Shown here: piece by piece, positions 12,460 through 25,059 of the stretch
Layout: the number at the start of each line of letters is the position of its first letter
Position numbering within the stretch: position 1 is the stretch's first letter
Source of the DNA: Emydura subglobosa
Lineage: Eukaryota > Chordata > Testudines > Chelidae
Reading direction: 5' to 3'
Assembly: GCA_007922225.1 (NCBI GenBank)
Contig: ML680053.1
Span: forward strand, 18,472,230 to 18,536,229
DNA length: 64,000 nt
Translations under genes and position numbers: made by a program
Notes under the pieces: model-generated
What the model saw: only the letters and a program-made list of their open reading frames with translations
What the model was told of the DNA's origin: nothing
The model's database searches: none

Positions 12460-12532
12460 GGGACTGATTCAAAGTCCACTGAAGTCAGTGGTAAAACTCC
12501 CATTGACTTCAGTAGGCTTTGGATCAAGTCCC
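12460..12532. repeat. Hairpin MITE-like palindrome, 73 bp
   Basis: The left arm starts 'gggactgattcaaagtcc' and contains 'actgaagtcagtgg'; the right arm, reversed, starts 'gggacttgatccaaagcc' and contains 'actgaagtcaatgg'. The arms pair over about 32 bp with one indel and a few mismatches around a loop of about 8 bp. This is the most complete of several related hairpins in the window (also 44119-44190 and 51507-51576). The form suggests a very short foldback DNA element; the family is ancient in sauropsids by my recollection. Confidence 0.75.
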
Positions 12533-14075
12533 TTCCATCTAAACCCATATGAAAATAGGAATTTTATAAGGGTTCAGCCCTAAACCCTAAATCAGCCCTG
12601 GTTCACTCAAATGGCATAGGAAGCTTCTGAGAAAACAGAGCACAGCTTTAAATTCACATTGAAACCCCTGACCCAGGAGAATTTTGAGTGATTTCAGGTT
12701 TTGTAACACAAATGGTATGTAGCTCTAGCACACTTACATTGCATGGTTTCTTTAAGTCTCTCTTCAGTGCTGACAGGAAGTTTTCAAATGGATGCTTGTG
12801 GATACTCTGTGCTTTTGATTATGTTAGGTGAACTAGGACCATTGTATATATTGCAACTGTGTAACCCCTTGTTAAAGCCAAGGATTTTCCTTCAAGATAC
12901 ATCTCAAATGAATATAATATACAGCATTTTAATTTGGGGATAATACCTCTTAGAGGTTCTTTCCGCCTCCCCTCACTTTGCCTGATGTTCCTTGTGACCT
13001 TAAAGAATATAAAACTAGTGAAATTAGCTATTCCTTCTAAAAATGGTTGATGCCCTACAACTGCAATGTCATGACTGTTATACCTCTCTTTGAACTCTGT
13101 GGAAATAACCACTAACACAATTTGTTTAACCTCATATTTAATCAATTTGGTGAGGGCAGGGGGGAGGATTTTCTCTTACCCTGTGGTTTTAAAAAATGTT
13201 ATCCTATCTTTGGCACTCCTACTAGTGGACAGCTAACCTTTCCTGTCTTTAGTTCATTTTAAAATATTTTATTAATAATGTAGATATGAGTCTGTCTGCT
13301 TTAACTACAATAATTAGTACAGAGTAAACAAGCACTTTAGTTTCACTTTTGGAATGATATGGTGCCACTTTAAATATTTATATATTTTGAACTGAGTGAC
13401 CAATCAATTCTACTAGGTCAGGGTTACATCTACAATCTCTAGATAATGAGATGAGTTGATTGGCAGTGGTACCTTCACTTATCTGGTTTGTACCTGGAAT
13501 GGCTGCAGTAGATAAAAAATAGAAGGAGAACACATGAAAGGAGCATTTGAAAATGTAGGAGATAGCGGAAAAGAACAGATGGAGAAAAGCAGACAGGAGA
13601 GGGAGCTGATAGAAAGCGGTTAAATGCAGCCCTATGACTAAGTGATTAAATAAATATACATATCGGCATCTACTGTAGGTAAATATTCAAGCATTGTTTA
13701 AATCTCAAACAATGGTATTTTTTCATAATTTCTTTGTACACTTTTAAAAAAGAAGTCTTGAAGAGAGAATCTATATAATTGTCAATCACTTTTTCAGCAC
13801 ACATAGTGGATATCTTGAAAATAAAACACAAAGTCCCCTGTTGAATTTGATGAAAGGAAGGTTGTTATGATCCCGATTCAAGAAAACACATAAGCATGTG
13901 CGTAAGTCTATCCCTGTTCTGAACAGCGCTTATGCACCCACTGAACCTTCACATGTGCTTAAGTTTAATTGATTGATGTTAAGTATGCGCTTAATTGGTA
14001 CCCTCTATAGGGGTTGCTTTCCTGAGCTGGGACCATAGGGAAGAGTCTTTTTCCCATCACACTTGCTATTGCTGT
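12533..14075. other. Mostly unassigned DNA
   Basis: No gene recognised. The stretch 13865-14035 carries spaced words such as 'cataagcatgtgcgtaag', 'cttatgcaccc' and 'catgtgcttaag', which resemble another short palindromic element family (compare 46071-46335). Confidence 0.4.
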
Positions 14076-14116
14076 TTGTTTTGTTTTGTTTTTTTGTTTT
14101 TGTTTTTGTTTTTAAT
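14076..14116 (+). repeat. (TTTTG)n-like simple repeat
   Basis: Irregular repeat of T4-T7 separated by single G. Confidence 0.85.
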
Positions 14117-17059
14117 TGTTGTTGGAAGATTGTGCAACTTGTTTTTGGAGCTTCAGTACATTTCACAGGTTTAAAACAATTATACAGTTTTGCTGAGATA
14201 CTTTTTTATTTTTTTTCTTTTGTTTAAAGGGTATTTTATGTCAACAGATATGTATTTTAGCTGTCATATATCAGTTATATTTCACAAGTTATAGAATTTG
14301 TTTTTCCTCTAAAAATAGACTATTTCCTCTGCTGGTTTTTGCCCTTTATTTCTGTAGAAAACAGAGGAGATTTTATTTATAATTTTTTTCTTCTTTCTGC
14401 TGCTTTGGAAGGAAATTAACATTTGTGCTAAACCAGCTAGTTAGTGAAATAATTTAAAATAAGTCGATTTGTTCATTAAAGTTTGATTTTTACTGTGAAA
14501 AGGGATAATGCAAAAATGGCACTTTCTTACTCAACAGATCTGCTTTCTATTTGTCGAGCTTAGTGATAGCTGCTTGAAGATTTTACTGTTGTTGGCCATA
14601 CAGAACCAACACAGCTCTGGGAAGGTGAACTGTATTCTTTTCTGGCCAGTGCACCATCAAGAGAAGGTTCTACACGCATAGTCACCTCTGCCACCTCATT
14701 GCATTCATTACAAGTTTGCAGCCCACATGGAGGCAGTGTAGTTGCATAGGTGTAACTGAGGGCAGCATTTGACTTGCCAAATCTTTACTGTTTGTGATCA
14801 TACTTGAGATGGAAAGAGCCCAGCTTGACTTTTGTTTTTCAGGTTAAGTTTCAGGGTTTGCAGTTTAAAAAAAAAACAACCCAAAATCTGTAAACGGACT
14901 ACATTTGATATGGAAGTTACTGAGCGACAATGAATATGGAACCTTGCATTGCCATTTGTTCACAGTTACTTTCCAAAGTAAACTCACATTTTAATAGCAT
15001 GGTCTCCTGCAAAATGCAATCTTAAACAGAGTGGTCAAATTGACCACCATATGAAAGGATAAATGACTCCTGAAAACAAGCTCCTCTGTGGTTCCGGGAC
15101 ATTGTTTGGGGAACATGTTTTTTTGGGAGTTTGGGGAAAAGAAATCCTCAACAGGCTGGTGGGGAGGAATCAGGCTTCTCCACAGTCCCATTTATGTAGC
15201 TATTCCAAACCCCTGATTGCAGCATGGCTACATCTCTTGCACAAACCGCGTTCATGACCACTGGCTCTGTATAATCATGGACAAAATGTCCACACCGTAT
15301 CACACCTCCACCCTCCTCTGACTGGCTGTGCAAAGCCTCCATTTTTTCTCCTCTGTACCGGTCTTTCCCTAGCCATTGGAACAGCAGCAGTTCTACTATC
15401 TTGGAGGCCTTCCTTCCACAGCCACTCTGGTATGGGTGAATGTAACCCTAGAAGAACAAGTTTTGAAAGAGGATACCCACCGGAGTAAAAAGTGCTGAGT
15501 GTTGCTAACCCTAGCCCACCTACTTTATTCAGCAGATAAATTTGTATACGTTCAAGATTTTCACAGGCATCATGATGTGCTTTTGGCTCTAATAGCATAG
15601 CATATTTTATTGCATAGCATATTTTATTTTATTGCAGAAGCTTGATCTAACAAAGAGGTGTCACTTCGCTTGAGGACAGATGTGGAAAATGGATGATTTC
15701 TAGCTTTGACTTGAGATATCTTGAGATGCTAGACCTGAAGAGGTGTGCTCAATTTCAGAGATGGCAGAAGTTTGCCTGAGATCAAATTTACCAACACTTT
15801 ACAATCAAAATCCCTCAACTCCATCTCTGAAACTGAAACAAGGCTTGCATAATTCAGGCAAAGTAAATACAAATTAAAGGGAACGCTTCCTACCACAGCA
15901 TGTTGTCTGCCTCAGGAATGCACTCACACAGGAGTTTACAGACTTGATTTTTAAGAAGGGCTGGATAATTTTATGACCAATATAATAACACATTTAGTTA
16001 TGCATGCTAAATTAGAGATAATTGGATTTCCTGCTTCACAGCATCAGCCGAGCATTAGAAGGGTCAGGAAGGAATTTACAAATATGCGCGCAGCCTGCGC
16101 ACACACGCCCCTTTTCTTCCTCCTAGACAGCAGCGAAGACTTGTGCATTGTGCATTGGCTACTGGCTCTCAATAGTTAAAAATGATGTCTACATAATAAG
16201 AAATTTGCTGCATAACTGTGGTAATGAAAATGGATGTGCAGCAAGTGAAAACTGCAGGCACTTTGTCCATTTCACAAATGTCAGCAAGCTCTGGACCCAG
16301 CTGCAGGAAGAAAACAATGTGTCAAAACATCAACTCTTAATATCTGAAAAGCCTTTGGGAATATGAAAAGCTATGCAAGCCCAGGATAGCAGCAGGTTGC
16401 CAGATGTTGGCCTCACACTCATTAAAGTGTAATTGCCAGTTTAGTTAGTGCATTCTCCATCCTCCCACAATGGTCACTTGAGAAATCAATACAAATAATA
16501 GACCATTGCACTTCTGCTACTTGTTTGGTGTCTGCACCTCTTACTGAAAATGTAGGTGAAAATTAATATTTGAAAACCTGGGGGATAATTATTGCAGTCA
16601 GAGTAAGAGAAGACCCAGCTCACATGAAATAACATAATGGAATAACACAATTGACCTCTTCTTTTTTTTTTTTTAAACCCCTGACACACAAGCTGTGCAT
16701 CCACTTTACATAGAATCTAAAGAAATGGAACAGCAGTGAGGAATTAACAGTAGCCATTAGCTACAGTTTCTGAAAAACCATCCAGCTGGCTACTAAATCA
16801 TAAGGTGACACTTCTAAAACAATTTACAGTATACATGGAATTTTCTTGATCTCGAGTTGGTGGATTGACGAGCGTGTCCATTATAGAGGAGACGAGTTGA
16901 AGCTCTTCAGCAATTTAGGCCCCTTTGTTCTTTTCATTCTTCTCTCTGTGCTTTTATAGACACATAGGTTGGATGGGCGTGGGTAGAAAGAGGTTGTTCA
17001 TATTTGTACCTATGCTATATAGAGAGCAGGGCTTTACAGTTTTTTAATGTATTTTCTCC
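14117..17059. other. Unassigned DNA
   Basis: No gene or repeat that I can name. A minus-strand frame of 107 codons (15275-15598) has no recognisable domain and no supporting splice or start context. Confidence 0.5.
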
Positions 17060-17340
17060 ATCAAGAAATAAATAAATCAAGAAAAAAAATTTGCAGAAAC
17101 AAACAAATAAACCCAACAACCACTCAGCCAGCCAAAAATGATTTTTCAAATATGTTTAGGTTTTTTTAAACTTTTTTGCAATGTTTTTATTGAGCTTTTT
17201 ATAAAAAATGTTACCCTATTCATTATCACTCCCCCAAAACAAAGTTCAATGATTAAAAAAAAAAATGAAAAATGAGTCCATTCGGAAACTTTGATATTTT
17301 TTATGAAAAATCATTTTTACCATCTCTAGAGCACTTTATT
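17060..17340. repeat. AT-rich inverted-repeat element (tentative)
   Basis: Begins in an A-rich run and holds 'atttttcaaatatg', 'ttttgcaatgttttt' and 'atgaaaaatcatttttacc'. Composition and word use match the AT-rich family at 18298-18664. Ends are unclear. Confidence 0.3.
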
Positions 17341-18297
17341 CTTCTAGGATGTTAATCTGGCACCTTTCAGATACATTAAATTCAATTCAGAAAAAATACT
17401 AAAGATTGAAGGAGTATTGTCTAAGAAATAGAACATATTGCTGACCATTAGAGTCCCTTGCCAGTCCTGCTGCACATTGTGGTGAGCTGTGATTATCTAC
17501 CTCAAGCAGAACTGGAAAATTAAAGCCAAGGTTTCCTGTTCCAATGGCAGTACAATTCCCTGTATACTGTGGACAACTTGCTCAGAATTAGAATACTAAC
17601 ACAAACTGCATTAGGAATTTCACATTGACATCATATATGTTAGCTCATTTAACAATATTAGAGTAACTAGAAATCATTGTATCCAAGATCAGATAGGATA
17701 TATTTAAACAGGAGGAAAGCTGAAGACCTATAATTAGAGGAGATTCATGCAATATTTTATATTAATGAAAAACAAAACTGATAGACTTGGCATCAAAACT
17801 ACTAGACTACAAATGATGAAATTATTAAAAGTATGTTAAACAGAAAGAAATAGGTCAGCCTGTTACATACAAGAGAAGAGCCAAATAAATTCCTGGGGAG
17901 AAATATTCAAATCTTCATTCACATGAAGAAACACCGGAAGCAAAGTACCAGAAGAGTGGTACAATTTGGTAAGGGCTACATGGACTCTAGCCCTTATGTG
18001 GATGGGGGGAGGGAAGAGAATAAAACATCTTCACATTTTCCTGGTAAAAGTCAGGAAGAATTACTGCACTTCCCTGAGTTCAGGGACAGTATCTGCTCAG
18101 CAGAGGACACCCTCCCAAAAAAGGTGGGGAGAGGCAGAGAGATGGTGAAGCTATTGGCTGTGCCCCACCCAAACAATAGCCTAATGAGCTGTTGAGCCAT
18201 GTTTCAGGGGAAAATGTAACCCCTTTTAATGAGATATAGCCGTTTCTGCATTTGTGTTACATAGCTCTAGAATCAGCTCTGTAATCTCTAGTAGGTA
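17341..18297. other. Unassigned DNA
   Basis: Nothing recognised. An open frame at 17923-18195 (90 codons) shows no known motif and reads like chance. Confidence 0.5.
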
Positions 18298-18664
18298 GAG
18301 CTGAATTGGAAACATTTTTTTCATCCAGTGAAAATATTTGAGGTTTCAAAAAAATGTGTCATCTCAAATTGGGACAAAAAGTCAAAATAATGGCAAAATA
18401 ATCATGAATTAAAAGAAAACAGGTCAGGTCAATTGCAATGTTTTGTTTTGATAATATTGAAACCCTTCAAGTTTTGATCATTTAAATTTTTTTTTTTTTT
18501 TTTTTTTGGGTTATGACAATTTTGAAACTCCTTTCAATTTTTTTTTTTTTTTTTTTTTGGTAAGAAATTTATTGAAACTGACCCTTTCTGGAAAATCTAT
18601 CAGTTTAGATAAATTGGCATGTTTCAAGGAAAACATATTGTATCAAAAAATTTCCAGCCAGCTC
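18298..18664. repeat. AT-rich foldback element
   Basis: The left end 'gagctgaattggaaac' and the reversed right end 'ggagctggctggaaat' form imperfect inverted termini of a roughly 367-bp unit. The interior is made of 'gaaac', 'tttcaa' and 'aaaatgt' words and holds two long T-runs at 18487-18507 and 18538-18558. This is the best bounded of six similar elements here. Probably a nonautonomous DNA transposon, by form. Confidence 0.5.
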
Positions 18665-20079
18665 CAATATTAAATTCATGTGCATAACAGTAAAGAAAAG
18701 CTGGGTGAAAACATGGCTGTGAGAGGAAATAGGGTTAGTGAAAAACGCAGAGCTCTGTAAGAAGTAAATCAAGTGTATAATATCATAAAATTAATGTCAG
18801 TATAAGTCATAGGGTAAACCGTGGAGAATTATATGAACAGTTTTTTCAGCAGTTATACAAAAATTAATCCAAACAGACATGTTTAATGTACTCATTTTGT
18901 AGAGCATTAAATATGAGAACATGGAGGGGGAAGGAAGAGGCACTGAAAGAAGTGAACAAAGATTTCAGTAACTAGCATCAGAGCTGACATAAGAACCTTC
19001 TGAATAAAATATATACTTTAGGAAGGTTGCGGGGGTGCAACTATACCAAAAAAAACTAAATACGTTTGGCGCAAAACTGAACTGTTTAAAATTGGTATGT
19101 CACTCTTAAACCAAACTGACAGATGCTGTGGGAACATGATCAAACATTTCAAACAGAAGATAGCAGCAAATGTACTTCATCCACTGAATAAGCAAAACCA
19201 AGGACTCATTAATAAAGCTTTAACTGTATATAATATACATATGGCATTAAGTCACTATGTTGTAATAATATAATATGTGGTATGTATAGCATACATGCTG
19301 TACGTAAAAGTGGCCTTCAGTAATATGAAGCAAGAAAACTTGACCCTCTTTTATCACCATAAGAAAGTTTAAAATTTGGCACGAAAGAGGTAACACCAGT
19401 TGTTGCAGGGTAAAAAAATGAACATGGGTCCGATATCATCAAGTTAAATGTGAAACCTCTGCAACACAGACAGCGTGGAAGAAGTGTGTTTTCCCTCAGT
19501 AAATACTGTTACAAGGTAATGCAAAGTCTGGAAAGCCCCCAAACTTGTCCTGCTGTTTGCACCCGGGGGGGACACTTACATGTGCAGATGTAATGTCGTT
19601 GTGGGTTCATTCGGGGGGAAGAATCTCCAAAGTGCACTGTACGGTTGAGTCAGTGGGACATAGGTAAAGTAAAATCTGCCTATGCTGCTGGTTGAAAAGG
19701 ACCACTTCTGGTATGGACCTACGGAATGTTATTTTAATTGGCCTATATTCTGTTTCGCACCTAAATTTCCCGTGGTAATAAATGAAAAAAATATATTTTG
19801 TACCCAGTTTTTATAATGTAATAAAAGCAAACTTAAAATGACGGAAGGATGCTTCAAAGGCAGAGCAAGTTTATAATGTAGAATTATACCTTGGTGAGCT
19901 ATTCTGGAAGAGGTGAGCTTGCACACCCTGGTTTGCACTTTAAGCCTACTATTAATGGTGATTTAAATAAGTATAACTACCGTGGTCTTGAAAATGTGTT
20001 GCTGGGTAGTAAACTTAAAAAAGCACAGAAAGACAGGAATATACTGCAAATAAAATGAATGCTAATAAAGAAAAACAAA
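18665..20079. other. Unassigned DNA
   Basis: Nothing recognised; open frames are short. Confidence 0.5.
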
Positions 20080-20474
20080 AGCAGTGGAATGCAGGCCTGG
20101 TTTGACATGAGTAATTGGACATGGGTGAGCCCTCATTACTTGGGAGACAGTATTAGGGAGGTAAATGGATTCCCAGGCTGGAAACAGAATATCTGTACTA
20201 GCTAAAATAAGGGGGATTACCCAGGGAACCATTATAATGGATGAGAAAACCATGGACAAAATAAGCCTGGAATGTAAGATGAGAAAAAGAGTGAAGTTGT
20301 ACATGGACAATGGAGAATGCATGGACAAAGCATGTGGTACAGGGATTGGTTCCTACAAAGTAACCAAGCCAGTCCCGAAACGTGTGATACCGTCTATAGT
20401 AAATGCAATGCGTATGTGCGTATAAAATAAGAGGTTAGCTGTGTCACTTTGGATCTGTGGTACACCCTATTCTC
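20080..20474 (+). mobile_element. Possible LTR U3 fragment (weak)
   Basis: The stretch ends with a good TATA box, TATAAAAT at 20421-20428, about 50 bp before the abrupt change into GC-rich sequence at 20475. Its texture resembles a retroviral U3 region. No matching TG...CA ends, polyadenylation signal or target duplication can be shown, so this is only a suggestion. Confidence 0.2.
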
Positions 20475-20960
20475 AGGGTCGGCCTTATGGGTGGGCAACC
20501 GCCCAGGGTTCTGTGGTCAGAAAAGCAGTGCAGAGGTGCGTGCCGCCGGCAGGCAGGAGAGCTCCCAGACCAGCGAGTGAGAGCAGAGAGCACCGTGCTC
20601 GCTCTGCTTCTCCGAGGCAGCGAAAGCGCTATGCGGGATGGCCGTGGGTTCAGGCAAGATGCGGCCCCTACCGTGTCTCAGGGCAGAGCCTGCCTTGAGC
20701 TGCAGGCTGAGTGCAGCAAGTGCAGTTGCGGCAGAAGCTGAGGGAGCTGCTGCTGCTTCTGCAGAGCAGGCTCACGCTGCAGAGGAAGAACCCTGCCGCC
20801 AGGGACTGGGTGAGTGACCCTGCCCTGCCCTTCCAGCAGGTGCCCTTCCCCAGCCACGCTGACAGCTAAAGGAGATAGTGGCTCCAGGCCCAGTCTTGGA
20901 ATAGCTGCCTGAGGAGAGGGTAGGAGGCTGTTGGAGGCGGGTCAGGCTCTCCAGTGAATC
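20475..20960 (+). repeat. CpG-rich repeat, copy 1
   Basis: Begins near 'cagggtcggccttatggg' and is the most CpG-dense stretch in the window (about 20 CpG between 20475 and 20950). A strong splice-donor-like GGTGAGTGAC lies near 20809. The opening words and the donor-like motif recur at 57732-58040, so I favour a repeat over a promoter island, though a CpG-island promoter with a first exon cannot be excluded. An open frame of 94 codons crosses it and shows no known domain. Confidence 0.45.
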
Positions 20961-21249
20961 ACCAGTGCAGATGTTCTGTTCCTAGAGATGGTCGTTTCTT
21001 TGTGAGCTCTGTGCCTTCTCTCGTCCCAGGAATAACGAGCTGTGGCGTGTTCTCTCCCTGCGTCTGTGATCTACTGGAAAGTGGGGTTTATTGTATGCTT
21101 GAATGGTAGGGGCTGTGGCTGTGTTCAATTGCTGACCAGGTCTGGTTTTCTTGGTGTGTGTGCTACACCAGACTGGGGTAGAACACACCAAGCCCCACCA
21201 ACAGGCTTGAGTAATGGTTCATATCTGCAAACAACCAGGAATTGCTCTG
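20961..21249. other. Unassigned DNA
   Basis: Flank of the CpG-rich repeat. Nothing recognised. Confidence 0.4.
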
Positions 21250-21655
21250 GAAGTTATAAGCAGGGATGGATGGGAAATGGTTTTTCCCATCCTGCAAAAC
21301 ATTAAGATTTCAGAATGTTTCCTGTTGGACTGAACAAGGCATTTTGAGATTTCTTGCAAAAAAAAAAAAAAAAAACAATTGGGGTGGCAGGGAAGAGACA
21401 CCCACCCCAGAATAGCTAATAGTCCCAGTGGTTAGGGTATTCATGGGAGACTCAAGCCCCTGGTCTGAGTCAATGGTCTAGCCACCAGACTATTGACTAT
21501 TGATGGGCTGGGTCTCTTTCCTCGACCAAAAATTCCATCCTGGACCTGAGAAACCTTTGCTGATGAAACTTTTGGCTTCAACCAATCAGCATGCTCTGAC
21601 AACAGTGTTTCACTGAAAAATTTCTGTCCAGTTCTGGATATGAGGCACTTCTGTA
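21250..21655. repeat. Composite repeat with tRNA-SINE-like words
   Basis: Contains a poly(A) run (21358-21376), then 'cccagtggttagggtattc' (21424-21442), a phrase like the A-box region of tRNA-derived SINEs, and ends with 'cactgaaaaatttctgtcc', which resembles the AT-rich foldback family. It may be a foldback element that contains a SINE-like segment. Boundaries are approximate. Confidence 0.35.
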
Positions 21656-23199
21656 GCATCATAAGAAGATCTCAAAGCACAATAATGAATGAATTCTCAC
21701 TGTCTTAATTTAGTCTTAATAAATCCCTATCTCACAGATTAATAGTTTGTTCCCATTTTTCAGAGGGGGACATCGATGTATAGAAAGGCTAAATTATTTT
21801 TCCAGGCTCACTTACGAGTGAGTGACAGAAATGTAACCAAAAATTCCTAGTCATGTGTTCCAACAACTAGACCTTACTGCCAGTGGCACAACAGATGCTA
21901 ATTCAAGTACAGTTATAAGGCTCTAATGATACAAGCTAATGCAAGTGGATGGGGAGCACCACATGTGCTGTGGTTTGCCTGCATGGATCAGTTTGGAGTA
22001 GTGCACTTAAATCAGTATACTTTATTATTGGGTTTCTTTATTATTGGGTTTGCTGTATATATTTTAAGACAATATGGCTGAAGACATGGATCAATAGGAT
22101 TAGATAGACCTACAGCTATTCATTCAAGTCTTCAAGCATATTTTTGTCTTGTTTTCCTTTAATATGGAAACCTTGCAAAAACCAATGTATGTTCTCATGT
22201 ATCAAAAGGACACTGCTAAAGTGTTCCAAATAGTTTTTAGAAAGTAATTTCTAATAACCCCTTGGAAGATTTGAAGCTCAAGTCTTTTACCTTTCCAGCT
22301 GTGTCATTTTTCTCTTTCATATTATTTTAGTAAATTATAAATTTTTTGGAGATTACAGCTTTATTTCTGAAACTTTTGCTAATACTACTACATACTTTAA
22401 ACTCAAAGAAAGGGTGCCAAAGTACAAATTTGCCCAGGGCACCATTTTCCATATGGCTGGTGCTGCTTATTTCCACCCCTTTCGCTTGAGTCTAATCAAC
22501 TCAGCATAGTTTTGCTGAATGCCAATTAAAAGAACCTGAGTGATGAGACTAGAGTTGAACTGAGTTTTTGGGGGAACCGAGTGGAAGAAGTCTCAGGGGA
22601 ACCCCAACATGAGTGAAAAAATGTTTGTTTGAAATTACTAAATTATAGTGCTTTAAAAGATTGATTTTTAGATCCTATTAAGCACATTTTTATTTATATT
22701 GCTGAATTACTTTGACAGCTGTCTACTATCTAAAATATTGCTGGTATCATCTAACAACCAGACATTCTGGCTCCATTCACCAAAAGTGTCATTCACTAGC
22801 TCTGCATTAACACTAAATGCACCATTACAGAGAATGACAGAGTATTATCAATTTAATATTTTTAATTAATTTCTGTAACATCAAGATTTGAATATTATGA
22901 AGCAGGTGTTTTAGTACTAATTAAACATTGTGCATGATCTGCAAAGCAGTTGTACCAAAACAATTAGAAATGTGGAGGTTTAAAAGGTTTTAGAATTGAT
23001 GCTATGACGATAATTCTGCAGAGCCATTTTTAGCATCTATAAATCCATAAATATATTAGATCACTTCAAAATACACCAGAATTATTTCAGTAGAAGACAG
23101 TGCTGTAGGTTTACCATTTCATATGCAAATACCATAATTCACTACTTCCATCTAGAGGCAGGCAAACATTTTCAGATGACAAAGCAAATTAAAGACGTA
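21656..23199. other. Unassigned DNA
   Basis: No gene or repeat recognised. AT-rich with frequent stops in all frames. Confidence 0.5.
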
Positions 23200-24080
23200 C
23201 GAGTTGGATGAATGGATTATAAAATGGATAGAAAGTTGGCTAGATCACTGAGCTCAACAGGTGATCAACAGCTCGATGTCTAGTTGGCAGCTGGTAACAA
23301 ATGGAGTGCCTCAGGGGTCGGGGCTGGAGGATGGGGTGGATTGCATGCTCAGCAAGTTTGTAGATGACATTAAGCTGGGGGGAGTGGTAGATATCCTGGA
23401 GGGTAGAGATAGGATTTAGAGTGACCTAGACGAATTAGAGGATAGGAACAACAAATATCTGATGAGGTTCAACAAGGACAAGTGCAGAATCCTGCACTTA
23501 GGACGGAAGAATCTCATGTAGTGCTACAGACTGGGGTCTGACTGGTTAGGCAGCAGTTTGGCAGAAAAGGACCTGGGGATTACAGTGGACAAGTAGCTGA
23601 TTTAGCTGAGGTTAGTCCTGCTTTGAGCAGGGGTTTTGACTAGATGATCTCCTAGGTCCCTTCCAACTCTAATCTTCTATGATTCTATGATATGAGTCAG
23701 TGTGCCCTTATTGCCAAGAAGGCTAATGGCATATTGGGCTGCATTAGTAGGAACATTGCCAATAGATGGAGGGAAGTGATTATTCCCCTCTGTTCAGCAC
23801 TTGTGAGGCCACATTTGGATTACTGTGTCCAGTTTGGGCCCTCCGCTACAGGAAGGATGTGGACAAATTGGAGAGAGTCCAGCGGAGGGCAACGAAAATG
23901 ATTAGGGGGCAGGAGCACAAGACTTATGAGGAGAGGCTGAGGGAACTAGGCTTGTTTAATCTGCAGAAGAGACGAATGAGGGGGGATTTGATAGCAGCCT
24001 TTAACTACCTGAAAGGGGGTTCCAGGGAGGATGGAGCTAGGCTGTTCTCAGTGGTAGTAGATGACAGAACTAGGACCAAC
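23200..24080 (+). mobile_element. CR1 LINE fragment (reverse transcriptase part)
   Basis: Typical CR1 text: a WIESWLD segment near 23220-23250, VPQGS near 23310, FVDDIKLGG near 23360-23386, then RFNKDKCRILHLGR near 23465-23506 and [22 protein letters not shown] and [10 protein letters not shown] between 23710 and 23925. Between VPQGS and the FVDD block about 40 bp of the usual sequence are missing. The element is cut at both ends: it starts within the reverse transcriptase and stops near 24080 before the 3' untranslated region. Another CR1 3' end sits inside it (23600-23690). Stops and frameshifts make it a dead fossil. Confidence 0.9.
23600..23690 (+). mobile_element. CR1 3' end nested inside another CR1
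   Basis: About 91 bp reading 'cctgctttgagcagg', 'actagatgatctcctagg' and ending in the CR1 3' hallmark 'ttctatgattctatgat'. It interrupts the host element between 'gtggacaagtagctg' and 'atatgagtcag', which are contiguous in ordinary CR1 copies. It is therefore a strongly 5'-truncated insertion that landed after the host CR1. Confidence 0.85.
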
Positions 24081-25059
24081 CCCAACTAAATTGGCGGAGG
24101 GGGTTTTAATTGAGTACATTGAAGGCTCCGTTTACCAAGAACAGTGAGAGTATTGAGCAATTTAATCAAACTATAGTTAGGTTTCTAAATACAAATTGAA
24201 TTACCAAAAATCCTGAGCCATCTGCAGCACCCATTGACTTCAGTGGGAGCCAGAAAAATGTCAAAGGGTGGCTGAGCCCATAGAAAAGAATACATTCTAA
24301 CTTAATTTGTTACAGGTACCTTTATTGCAGTGTTTAACCTAACCTACAGTATGATAGCTAGGATACTAGGATATATTAGGATACTGTGTCTCGGCATGTG
24401 TCCTTACATCTTCATTTTATTGCTGTAACTATAGATAGAGTGGGATATGAAAAAAGATAATAGTCAGTTAAACTTGGCAATGAGCACCTGACAGATTTTT
24501 AAAAACACTGATTAACCCATCCAAAGTAAATGAGTCGCTATGGAAAGCAGTGTTGATACATCACAGTGATTTTGTGTCTAACATCATAACATGCTGAGTA
24601 ATATGGCCCATCTCAGTTTTCTTCTTCTTACGCACCTGTTCTCTGTGTGCTGCTGCATCTATATACACTGGACGAGACCCATTCTCTGAACCACTGAATC
24701 ATTTCTCATTGACTCTAACCTTCAGAAAGTCCATTTCATTTGTGTTAACTGTCAGATGACTCGCTCAGGGTGAAAATCCACCCTGTGCATAGAGCCTGCA
24801 CAAAGTCTGTTCCACTTAAGCCCTCAGCATACTTTTGCTGCCTCTTTATTCTGGCTTCCGTCTGAGTTTTGCCTGAGCAAGGAATGCTAAATAGGACCCA
24901 GGATGATATTTTTGCTTGAAGGTCAGAATGTGAAAATAAGATGTCATCTATGATGATTCTGAAGCTACTTGATACATTCCTGGATGAAAATTTTTGTGGA
25001 GTTCATTTGGAGGATGAATGATGCATGGGAAGCTTTGTGGCACCCAAGAAGTATGGCGT
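24081..25059. other. Mostly unassigned DNA with palindromic-element pieces
   Basis: Likely MITE-like pieces at 24226-24265 ('cccattgacttcagtggg') and 24868-24902 ('gttttgcctgagcaaggaatg'). No gene recognised. Confidence 0.4.
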
